A stretch of 64,000 nucleotides of DNA from Ceraceosorus guamensis (lineage: Eukaryota > Basidiomycota > Exobasidiomycetes > Ceraceosorales > Ceraceosoraceae). The stretch's first letter is position 1. The number at the start of each line of letters is the position of its first letter. The stretch lies in assembly GCF_003144195.1 (NCBI RefSeq), contig NW_020290014.1, positions 186,001 through 250,000 on the forward strand. Direction: 5' to 3'. This document shows, piece by piece, positions 55,136 to 64,000 of this stretch. A program made the translations under genes and the position numbers. The notes under the pieces are model-generated. The model worked only from the letters and a program-made list of their open reading frames with translations, did not search any database and was not told where the DNA came from.

Positions 55136-55658
55136 CCATGATTTTTCTATCAACTCATCCGCCTTTGCCAAGGAGAGGGCTCCACATGTTTTTAAGCGCA
55201 GAGCCAGCCGCAAGAAAGTGAGGGTGTGGTGAGCTGCACATCCTCGGGCGCATGGTCTTGTGCAGCTCGCCGCGCTCGTACAGACAGAACCTCCGGGCTT
55301 GCTGAGTGCATGCATGGCACCGTCCTGTGCCGCTCGCTAAATTCGATACACCCTCTCCCGACACCGATAGAAGGTGAGGGGGCATTTTCTCCGTGCTCCT
55401 CAAACACTCAAGGATATTCACCAGTCACAGGGATCCCATCGGACTCTTGTTCGCACGACTCGGTCGACGGCGACGTGCAATTTCAATGAGCTTTGGACAT
55501 TTCACAGCAAGCGTTGTTGTTGTTCAAATTGAAGGCTAATGCTAGGATTTTCTGGTAGAGCACTGATATGTTGCGCAAGAACGAATTGCTAGTTATGATG
55601 GACTGCGCTCGAGGAGCAAACCACCCGAAAATGCCAGAAGCATACCGAGAGAGCTGCT
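55136..55658. other. Gap between the 5S-like copies and the alpha/beta-hydrolase gene
   Basis: No gene is supported. A perfect 9-bp inverted repeat, GAGCTGCAC at 55231-55239 and GTGCAGCTC at 55260-55268, is present. The word GTGCAGCTCGC with a similar continuation (CGCTCG) occurs both at 55025 and 55260, suggesting local duplication of part of the 5S-like unit. Confidence 0.45.
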
Positions 55659-57007
55659 CTATAGCTTCTCCTTGAATTCCACAGCTGATGCGTCTTGAGC
55701 TGAGCGGTCCTCGACCTTGTGAACGAGCCACTGCTCGAGCTGCGATATGAATTCGGTGTGGGCTGTGTCTTCGTGCGTCAAGAGCGCATCGAAAGCGTGA
55801 ACTGCATCCTCCATAATGACGCTGGCAAAGCGACGAGTTGGTTCCACGCGACCGTCAGGTATGGAACCTTGTTGAGTCTTCCTTTTGCTCGACGAGCTTT
55901 TGCCTGCGTCCGGCAGCAAATCGTCGAGCGCCGCAGCGGCAGAATTTGAGCCTCGTAGTGCCGACATAAAGTCGATGGTCGCGTTGACGGGAACGAAGTC
56001 ATCTGCTGATCCGTGGAAGATGAAGATGGGGGGATACGGCTCATTGACGGGAGCGTGTGCGATGGGAGAAGTGCCAGAGATTACTTTGGTCGGGTTCAGC
56101 GCGTTCAAAGACCAATGACGCAGAGCAGGATAGAGCGCGTTCGCCTGCAGAAGCGCTTCAGCAAGACCCACGCGTCTGAGACCCTCCGCTTCTCCTCTCC
56201 ATGGCCGTCGGATGTCCATGCCGACCTCTGCGCGGGCAGCTACGACATGAGGTGACTGGTCGAGCAGAGCTGGAAGCTCCGGAGATGTATGAGCGGCGCG
56301 CCTTTCATCTTCAGCCTGCGCTGCACGCAGGACTGGGTGCAGAGATGCCGTCGGCGCTGAGCCTGCGTGGGGAAGCGACAGAATGGGATAGGCCATGATT
56401 ACGCTCAAGGGGGGTGGGGAGAGGAGCGCGCCGCTGGGCCGTTTGCAGACATGTGCCATTCCGCCCGTCAGCCAACAACCAGTGAGAGGCACCAACAGGC
56501 ACCACATTCCACTTTCGCGACTCACCCCAGTGCTGCGAGATAGCCTCCCGCCCCTGCACCAAAGATGATGCACCTGGTATGGTCCAATCCTCCTCTCCTT
56601 TGCAAATCTTCCCACGCTTCATCAAGAGGTTTCGTTCCGCTCTCCACCTCTGCGCCAGATCCAGCAGCCGAGACGATCCAGGGTAAATCTTCTCTGATGA
56701 ATGTCCAAAGCTCTTGCACATCTGACCAAGCAGCGTCCGGACCCGCATGAGGAGCTAACCTGTAGTCTGCGCACAGCAGCGGGAAACCTCTAGCGCTGCA
56801 GAGCTGCACGAGCCAAGTAGGAACATCGTGACGAGAGCCTGAGAGAAAGTTGCCTCCGTGTAGATACAGCACGAATGGAAGTGGTTGTGGCTTGGAGCTG
56901 GAAGGATCATTCACGCGCACAGGAGGGGTGAAAGGTGAGAGATCGACGTGAAGAGGACCCGAAGGTCTGCGCGTGTAGGTCAGCGTGACTCGCTCGCCGC
57001 TGGCCAT
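55659..57007 (-). CDS. Alpha/beta-hydrolase fold protein lacking the nucleophile serine, 418 aa
   Basis: The family (Abhydrolase_3, hormone-sensitive-lipase-like) normally hydrolyses carboxylesters. Exons are 57007-56526 and 56433-55659 (92-nt intron, in phase). The oxyanion-hole motif HGGNF is at 50-54 and DYRLAPHAG follows at 81-89. At the nucleophile elbow, where G-x-S-x-G is expected, the sequence is GAGAGG (150-155), so the Ser position is Gly152. The acid motif FHGSADD (300-306) and the histidine in AVHAFDA (His373) are present. The protein therefore keeps two of three catalytic residues and the fold, which suggests a non-hydrolytic or altered role. The base sequence GGTGCAGGGGCGGGAGG is unambiguous. 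The start is taken at MASGERVTLTY; an in-frame ATG lies nine codons upstream (57034). No signal peptide is seen. Confidence 0.85.
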
Positions 57008-57503
57008 CGTGGAGCATTTGTCGTTGAGAAGCACCGCCGAAAGGTTGGAAATGCGAGCGCGGAGAGTGTGGATGCGGGCAGAATTAGGCTGGAGGGAGCT
57101 CGAAGGGAGGCAAACGCCTCATGGATGACAAAGTTACGCACACTCGAATCGTGAGGTCGTGAATGCGGGGAACGCAACGCGCAAGCACGCACGCATGCAG
57201 CAAGGTCATCAGACGGCTATCGGCAATCCAACGGTTGCCGCGTTTGCATTTGTGCGTGAGAAGTCCTTGTGCGATCACGTGAACGCGTCGCACATAGCTA
57301 CGTGGATATGATACAGAAGTTCGATCTTTGGTCTCAGTCGAGTGTTGATGAGTGTCCGGGTGGTGATGGATGTGTGAGCGGGATGATGTCATGTACACGT
57401 GCTGAAGAGTGATGGAAGCACTCGCGACTTTTGAGGAGTGGCGGCGGAGTGAAGACGATTGAGGAACGCACTGCTGGAAGGAGCGTAAAGAGAGCATGAA
57501 GCT
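57008..57503. other. Short gap between the hydrolase and GMC oxidoreductase genes
   Basis: About 500 nt between two minus-strand genes: promoter of the hydrolase gene and 3' end of the GMC gene. A few TCGTGA-type words lie near 57143-57160. No exon or RNA gene was recognised. Confidence 0.5.
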
Positions 57504-59611
57504 CTAGGCGCTGTCCTTGATCTTGTCCGCAGCAAGCTCTGCCACTCCATAGAGGAAGCTTTGCAGGTGCGCAGAGATGGCCATGGGCACCACGGACGCA
57601 TCGGCCACGAACACGTTGCTCGTGCCGTACACCTTAAAGTCGTTGTCCACGACACCTCCATCTTCTCTTGGCGCCATCATGCAGGTGCTCATGGGGTGCG
57701 CAACAGAACTGAACTTGTTCAGCACCCATTCCTTCCACCCTTGGTAGTCGCCATTTTGAGGGCCGTCCGGAACACCGCCGTTGCCAGCGTCAAAGCCGGG
57801 AACGGTCTCGTCTACGCCAAGCGCCTGGAAGATGCGTCGAACGGCTCTGGCAGCCTCAATTTGTACGTCGAGGTCCCATGAAGCTGAAAAGTATCGAGGA
57901 TCGACGCGGGGGTTGCCAAATGCAGAATTGGCAGAAGCAGAGACGGATCCACGGCTGAAGGGCAACAGGTTCCACACCAAGCCACCCCGATCACTGGGAT
58001 ATCCATTGTCCGCGAAGAGCTCCACGAGGCCTTCTTGTTTGTCGAAGATGCCAGCTACATGGCTCTTGAATTGCTTTAGCATCGCATTCTTCGACACGGC
58101 TGCGCCAGCGTCAACGGCCGATTGGGCGTATGCGTCAAGGTTGTCCTCGACGTATTCGCGAACATCACTGGAATTGCTAAAGAGGTTATCGACGGACATG
58201 TATGCTGTGGGAACATATAAGTGCCAGCCTGCTCAGCTGCCTGAACACAATGTACAGTGTCGACCTGCATGCCCGACTCACCGATCAGGCCGGAAGGACC
58301 ATTGCCGTCGGGATCGCCGCCACCATCAGCACCAAGGCTGCTCATCGTCTGTTCTGTCAGATGCTTGCCAACGCCATCCAAAGGCACTTTCTGCGTGATG
58401 CCCAAGTCATCGAGAAGGCCTGAAGATCCAATGCCGGAGAGCTGCAAAAACACGGGCGACGCTATGGCACCAGAGGCGGCTACCACCGCGCCAGAAACCG
58501 GTACGTCCACAAATTCTCCGTCCTCGTCCTGGCGAAGCCTGACGCTTTGAGCCTTGGCATCGCCCGAGCCGTCGTCCCAATTGATACGCTCTCCTCGGGT
58601 GCCCGTCAAAAAGATTAGATTCTTGCGCGCTTCGTTCGGAGTAATGTAGGCCGTGGCTGCAGAAACGCGAGTCTGGGCGTCCCCGGAACCTGGCAAGATG
58701 GTGTTTGGAGTTCTGCACACTCCTGGCTGCACTCCGTTGTTGCTGTCCTGAATGTGGGGAGTGCCCACAGTATTGGTGATTGCTTCGCTGTATCGGTTGA
58801 TAATCTCGCCACGGTACAAGGTTGACGGGTAGCCGACTGCAACCGGTCCATCGGTGCCGTGAGCACTGGGGTCCCAATCAGCACCGAGAGCCTTGAGGTC
58901 ATCAGAAGGAGGGTCAAATTTCTCAGCTTTCTTCATGTAGGGCAAGAGCATTTCCCATGACCAGCCCGTGCCAATGTCCTGTCCGAAGGCGTCGATCTGG
59001 CTTTGGGGCGGTCGGGTGACAGCCAGACCGTTGATTGAGGTGGATCCACCCAGGCCTTTTCCAGCCGATACAGAGAGTTCCCGACCATTGGCTGTCGGCT
59101 GAGCGATGGTCTGCACAGACGCGAGATGATAGGAAAAGATGTGAGCGATGCGTAGGCGAAGCGCAGGATGGGGGAGAAAGAACTTACGGGGTACTTGAAG
59201 TTCTTCTCTTCATCTGAAGTGACGTCTCCATAGCTGTATGCTGCGACCATCGCGGCGACACCACGGTCAGAGTGCTGAAGTAGCGGTGGAACATTTCTCT
59301 CCCGACTCACCGTGCACAACATTGTCCGCAGACCTGGTATCGCTGCCTGCCTCGACGCACAGAACCGAATTCTGGCTGTCCTCGCTGAGGCGTGCCGACA
59401 CGACGCTGCCGGCTAAGCCACAGCCAATGACGATGTGTGAAAAGGTCTTGTCTTTGACGGCATTGAGGTCGGATGTGACTGCTGATGAAGCTCTGGTCCA
59501 GATTTGATTCAAGACGTCGCCGGTGTGGGACGACGATGATGATGAAGTTGGCAATGCTTGAATGAGAGACGGCAAAGCGCCCACAGCGAAGATGGCTGTT
59601 CCTAGCTTCAT
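57504..59611 (-). CDS. Secreted GMC-family flavin oxidoreductase, 627 aa
   Basis: GMC enzymes are FAD-dependent oxidases or dehydrogenases of alcohols, aldehydes or sugars, such as glucose oxidase and aryl-alcohol oxidase. Exons: 59611-59311, 59240-59188, 59110-58282 and 58204-57504; all phases agree. The start MKLGTAIFAVGALPSLIQA is a likely signal peptide. FAD binding is seen in HIVIGCGLAGSVVSARLSE (about 59-77). GMC signature 1 is GKGLGGSTSINGL; signature 2 is AASGAIASPVFLQLSGIG. Near the C-terminus are SVAHPMSTCMM and GTSNVFVADASVVP, followed by AISAHLQSFLYG with the second catalytic His of the usual His-His/Asn pair. The set looks complete and the length is normal. The acceptor of exon 2 lies inside an otherwise open frame (GTCGCAG) and was chosen because it alone keeps phase. 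Substrate cannot be told from sequence. Confidence 0.92.
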
Positions 59612-61241
59612 GTTTGGGTGACTGCTTCTATTCGAGATGTGAAGGTGAAGGACGGTCAAGGCTGATGGATGATTATGTGAAGCTGCGAGGGGATTCGAGG
59701 TAGGAAAAGCCAGGCTTATGTACATCTGAAGAATTTGCTGCTCCCGGATTTCCGAAGCTGCCGGAAAGACGTGTCCCAAAGTGACCATTCGGGCGCATTG
59801 ACGACGTCTGGTTCACAGTTGGCAATTAGACTTTTCCGTTCCGATCCCCGTCCGCTCGGGGCTGCCATAGGCACCAGCATGGCAATCCACACACTCAAGA
59901 CCGCCGCCGTCGCAGCATTCACAATTCATGCTCATCGCTGCGATGACGTACCTGAAGAGCGACACCGCCGCGTGCAATCATGCGACTCAAGACTTACGGC
60001 TGGCAATGCTTCTTACCGATGCAGTCACCTACCGGGCGGTCCATTCACCACTGTGGCTCCTAACCGTCACTTGGTCGCCGTGCTTCCGTAATTATTCTTG
60101 TGTTGGCAGGCCCGATCACAGCGCCTCTTCGGGCGGGCGTCGGGGTTGTCATGCATGCTGGTCGCAGAATTATAGGCATCACGATGCTGCCTGGCTATGA
60201 TGGACGCCGGAACGCCGAGATGTGTTTCACTCTGCTGTGTCTCGGTGGAACGACGATTCGTGATTGTGGTTGCTGAGTGAGCCAAATACATGGCAAATCT
60301 TGAATGTGCTTGACACGCGCCCAGCAGCTTAATTCAAGCTAACTGCGATCGAACCCAATTGCGACGCGCCGAAAAGTTTACACGACTTCATCATGGCGCG
60401 TCTGCGCGCGAAGCTTGGCGTTAAGCGCTGCGCTCATGCGCGGCGGTGTTCGCCAGCACAAGCGTCGCCGCAAGTCCGAAGCCGGACTTTTGTTGACGCC
60501 ATTCGGCGTCTTGAACGCATGGGCTGCGGCGCAGCTGCGCGTGTACACATGCACCGCGTCGCGGCACCGGGCGGGCGTACGCCACCACGCGCGATGATCG
60601 ACTGACTCACGATTCTTCGGGTGCGAGGCTCCGCTGGCTTGCCATTCGCTGGGGACTGCTATGCTTGTAGCACTCGTGACTGTGAGAGATTCGCGCACGT
60701 CAGTAGAAAGCCATGTTGTTCAGCAAATTCGAAACAGCACGACTGAATTGAACAACAAACTCAGGAGAAGTGCTGTCAAGTTATGCACGCGAAGCTGCCG
60801 TCTCTCTCCCGGACGACACTTCTCCTGAGTCTCTTGTTGATCCAGCCATGTAATCTCGGATCTTCTTTGCTTGACGAAAGGAGTTTTGCAAGCGCTTGAT
60901 AATGGAGATCGAAGCACGAAAGCCGAATGATCTGTTTGCGGGGCAAGGGCCGCCACAACATATGACTCGCGGGCTCGCAAAGCCGGCCAAGGATTGATCT
61001 ACGTGACATTGCGATCGGATCTAGTGCGGGGCAATGATGCTAGTCGTTTCAACTGAAGGGTCATGGTAATCTACGAAGCGTGCGAGGTGGCGGCAAAGGA
61101 GCAGGCGAGGGTTGAGAGCGAGGGTCGGAGCTGAAAGAAGGAGGTAATTGAAGCCTGCAGGCGGTGATGTCAAAAAGGCAGAGCGCGAACCCCTGTCAGC
61201 CTCACTCCACACGACGCTTAGTGAGAGACGCTTAAATGAGC
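59612..61241. other. 1.6-kb region upstream of the GMC gene, without recognisable genes
   Basis: Open frames at 60378-60698 on both strands are GC-rich, overlap each other and look random. TCGTGATT-type words occur near 60255 and 60605-60685. A long imperfect inverted repeat at 60752-60839 is listed separately. The left 100 nt form the leader of the GMC gene and the right end is the 3' flank of the transcription factor gene. Confidence 0.5.
60752..60839. repeat. Imperfect inverted repeat able to form a hairpin
   Basis: The left arm CAACAA-ACTCAGGAGAAGTG and the right arm CACTTCTCCTGAGT-CTCTTGTTG are complementary over 14 uninterrupted bases (60759-60772 with 60817-60830). After a 3-nt bulge, pairing continues over the CAACAA/TTGTTG ends. 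The loop is 44 nt. It may be a hairpin RNA, a transcription end signal or the relic of a small foldback element. Nothing else identifies it. Confidence 0.7.
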
Positions 61242-64000
61242 TCACATCGACATCACGTCGCTCCACGTCGGCTGGCTAGGATCCAACTGAAAGCCAAAAG
61301 GCGAACTAGTCGAGAGTTGTTGGAAGGCGGACCAGTTCTGAGCATCTTGAAAGTCGCCACGTTGCTGCTGCGGTAGGTTCCCGAGCAATGCCATGACGGA
61401 TTGTGGCTGTGGCTGAGCGATACCATGTCCAGGTGCCTGCACGGAGGTGGAGTTGGGCAAGAAGCTGTTGGTGGCCGGAAAGGCTTGTCTGTGATGGGAT
61501 TCATGAAGCATGCCATTCCGAGCCGTGACGTTGGCCAGCATGGCCAGACCATCCGCAGCTGGCTGTTCATGGCGTTGTCGATACAGCTCGGAAGCTGTCG
61601 CTGCCGTGATCATAGATGGGCCTCCGTCCTGTGGTACTCCCTGCTGCCCCGCGATAGAGTCACGTCGCCCGGCTGTCTCGTTCCAGAACACAGTGTCGGC
61701 GTCTGCACGAGCATCGCTGGGTGTCAGTACGCGTCTTTGCTCACTGTTACTGCGCGCAACATTCACTCACCGAATAGACTAGGCGCGTGGCTGTAGAATT
61801 CGGCGCCAGTCGAAGGAATGTCGTAGGCGTTTGTGCCGTGCAGATAATCGATGATCGCGCGTTGTTGCTCTGCACTGGCAGCAAAGCCGCCCCAAATCGG
61901 TTGCTGATTGGTGCTTAAAAGCATGGCCTCAGCACTGCCCTGTGAAGCATCTGCGCGAGAAACATCCGCGTCACGATACGCTTGCGTTGTCGAGTGCGAG
62001 TTCACGCCCACTCGAGAAGTCGTGGGCGGCAAAGTGGAGCTTTGGGCCGGAGCTTGTCGCTCATTTGAAGTACTCCACGCTTTGCGGGAAGAGGGGGCGA
62101 CGGCATTTCCTTGAGAAGCTGCCAAGGTCGAGCTGATTTCTTCACGCTCAGAAGTGCTTGTGGGGTTCCTGGAAGCACTGCTGGTCGCGGTCTTTGACAA
62201 TTTTTCTGGTGGTTGCGCTTTAGACGAGGCCCGGCTCCGTGGTCGTTTGGTCGACTTGGCGTGCACGGCGCGATGCCCAGCATCATCATGTTGATCTTTT
62301 CGCTCGCTCATGTAGCTTTCGCCGACGGTGGCAACTCCGTCCAGAAGCTGCTTATGAGCACTTGCAGCGGGCCAGCGAGAGCTGAGCTTGCCTAGCCATT
62401 GTCGGCACAAACCAAAGCGTCGCCGAGCATCTGCAGCGATGACCTTGTCCGACAGTCCGCAATTGAAGAGGAAAAGCAAGCTTGCGGAAAAGATGCAGAA
62501 TGCAAGATCTCCACTCAGTCTGTCCATGTCTACCGACGTCGGTTCGAGCAAGTCGGAAAGCGTGTTGGCAGCGAGTGTGCACTTTTGGTGACTTGAATTC
62601 TCTAGCACTTCTTGGAGCGTGGCATCATCATCTTGAGGGATGAAAGGTCTGTGAAGCAGCAGGATGGCTGTATAGTACCAGACCAGAAGTACAAACAGCG
62701 ATGGCAAGGGTCCGCTCGAGTCGAGCCGCGCGAGATCGGTGGGCTCGAGGCGCAAGTGTTCAGGGAGATCTTGTTTCCAAGCCGAAAGTCGCCGGTCAAG
62801 CTCTCCCAGAGTCTCTCTGGAAGTTCCTTGCCTTCGCAGAGCAGCTTTGCGTCGGAATGAGTGAACAGAGGTGAGGATGCTTTCGATGATATTGAAGAGC
62901 AGCACGCCTTGGTTCAGCGTGGAAGCGGCGTGAATGTAGCGAGGTCTAGCCGCGGTAGGCTTGCCAACAGACTCTTCAGAGTGCATCTCGACCTGATCGT
63001 CCCACAACTCCAGCTCATCATCGACGTTTTCCGAAAGGAGGGGCACGTCGCAATCACGAGCATGCATCAACACTGGTCTGCCCATCTCTGCAGAAAGCAG
63101 GGTACCGAGGATCCTGACGTGATGGATGAGTCGAACACGCGTTTCTCGTTCACCGGTGTGTGAGAGCAGATCAAGACGATGAATCGGCCACCTGTGGAAG
63201 CCAAGGTCCATCGACAAGCTTTGAGACAGGCCGCTAAGAGTCCACGCCTTCGAGAGATCTCCTTGGCCATGGTGATACAGCGCCAACAGAAATGCTGCTT
63301 GAATTGTTGACACGCAGGGTCTCAATCGCGAGGCGTAGAGGTACTGCTCCGATCGTCGAGCGAGTATCTCTCCTGGACGCTCTCCGAGCTCATCATCGAG
63401 GTTACAGTTCAGGGCGGTGATTGGCTTGGTCGACCCTTCTCGCGGCGGAGCGCCGACGCAGGTTGCGATGGCGTACACAGCTAACAGCAGGACTGGATCG
63501 ATTCGAGCTGGCAGCTCGCCCAGCGGCAATTCATCCAGGGCAGGCTTATAGAGGATCGGCCAAATGGGATGAAACCCGCTCCAGTAGAAGCGCCACAAAC
63601 GTGCATTAGCTGCCTCCGTGAGCAGAGGCGCACCCATCAAGTCCTGCGATTGCTCCGTTAAGAGTGTGGTCTGGTTGCGAATATTGACTAGACAAGCTCT
63701 GAGCGCTGTAGCCTCGGACGCATCTGCGTTGTCACTTCTGCCCTCTGGACGGGGCGACGAGCCTGCCGAAGTTGAAGATCCGTTACTGTCCACGTTGCCT
63801 CGAAGTAGACGGCGCGACGCTACGCCGGATGGCGACAACGTGTTGAGGATATGATCTCGGTTTGCTTGGGCGCCATTTGAGAGTACCGGCACGCCACGCA
63901 GGGGAAATCCCCGAAGGGGCGCTGTGGACGAATCGGAGCCACTGTTTTGTCGGTTCCCATTAGGCCGGGCGAGGGGCAGCGGTACGATGCTAACCGGCTG
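61242..64000 (-). CDS. Fungal-specific transcription factor (Fungal_trans domain), 5' part beyond the window
   Basis: The visible part has a long exon open to the right edge (64000-61771) and a last exon (61702-61242), joined across a 68-nt intron. The regulatory domain is typical: LWRFYWSGFHPIWPILYKP, then IQAAFLLALYHHGQGDLSKAWTLSG (quoted in part), LSMDLGFHRW, and further LGTLLSAEMGRPVL. The linker and C-terminus are Ser/Gln-rich and end WSDVMSM. This domain usually follows an N-terminal Zn2Cys6 cluster, which would lie beyond the window edge and is not seen. No start codon is visible. It would act in the nucleus. Its neighbour is the GMC oxidase gene, about 1.6 kb away on the same strand, but regulation of that gene is only a guess. 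Confidence 0.88.

Noticed and set aside
60378-60698. Overlapping open frames on both strands in a GC-rich block
   Set aside because: Both frames are equally open because of GC bias; no motif, splice context or start context supports either.
1-64000. Transposable elements, retroelements or CRISPR arrays
   Set aside because: No reverse transcriptase, transposase, integrase or long terminal repeat was recognised by reading, and no regularly spaced repeats exist. Small non-coding elements could still be missed without a repeat library.

Overview
The window is nuclear DNA of a fungus. Genes are dense, on both strands, and interrupted by many short spliceosomal introns, mostly 75-105 nt with GTGAGT-type donors. 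The proteins are clearly fungal: ArAE-type exporter, fungal-specific transcription factor domain, GMC oxidoreductase, Lcb3-type phosphatase and Rcm1-type rRNA methyltransferase. Long Ser-rich disordered proteins, introns in almost every gene and intergenic DNA full of TCGTGA(C/T)T-like words point to a basidiomycete, most likely Ustilaginomycotina. That placement is inference from style, not from a marker comparison.

Layout. 0-2 kb: the 5' end of an unknown minus-strand gene, then mitochondrial ribosomal protein uS14m. 2.5-11.6 kb: one six-exon minus-strand gene for a roughly 2,919-residue PH-domain protein. 12.5-13.7 kb: a short-chain dehydrogenase. 13.7-16.7 kb: a geneless stretch ending in the promoter of a 1,857-residue Ser-rich protein (16.7-22.4 kb). 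23.1-25.6 kb: an NSUN5/Rcm1-type 25S rRNA m5C methyltransferase. 27.5-32.4 kb: a full-length ABCB transporter. 33.3-34.3 kb: a small unknown gene. 34.5-36.8 kb: an Lcb3-like sphingoid-base-phosphate phosphatase. 38.4-41.5 kb: a DNMT1-class cytosine-5 DNA methyltransferase with all core motifs. 41.7-42.8 kb: V-ATPase subunit c, split into tiny exons. 44.2-47.6 kb: an FHA protein with a hydrophobic C-terminal tail. 48.5-51.9 kb: an ArAE-like membrane protein. 52.4-54.4 kb: an AidB-like acyl-CoA dehydrogenase. 54.85-55.14 kb: a 5S rRNA gene and a truncated second 5S-like copy, both with the same upstream TATA element. 55.7-57.0 kb: an alpha/beta-hydrolase without the nucleophile serine. 57.5-59.6 kb: a secreted GMC oxidoreductase. 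61.2 kb to the edge: a fungal-specific transcription factor, cut by the window.

Most of the left and centre is housekeeping or regulatory: mitochondrial translation, rRNA modification, vacuolar acidification, sphingolipid turnover, chromatin methylation. The right 15 kb is richer in accessory metabolism (exporter, acyl-CoA dehydrogenase, hydrolase, GMC oxidase, regulator). This could be a loose catabolic neighbourhood, but nothing in the sequence proves co-regulation.

Exon boundaries were set by hand from reading-frame continuity, GT..AG sites and family alignment from memory. All multi-exon coordinates keep frame arithmetically. No transcript or database check was possible. No transposon, retroelement or CRISPR array was recognised.
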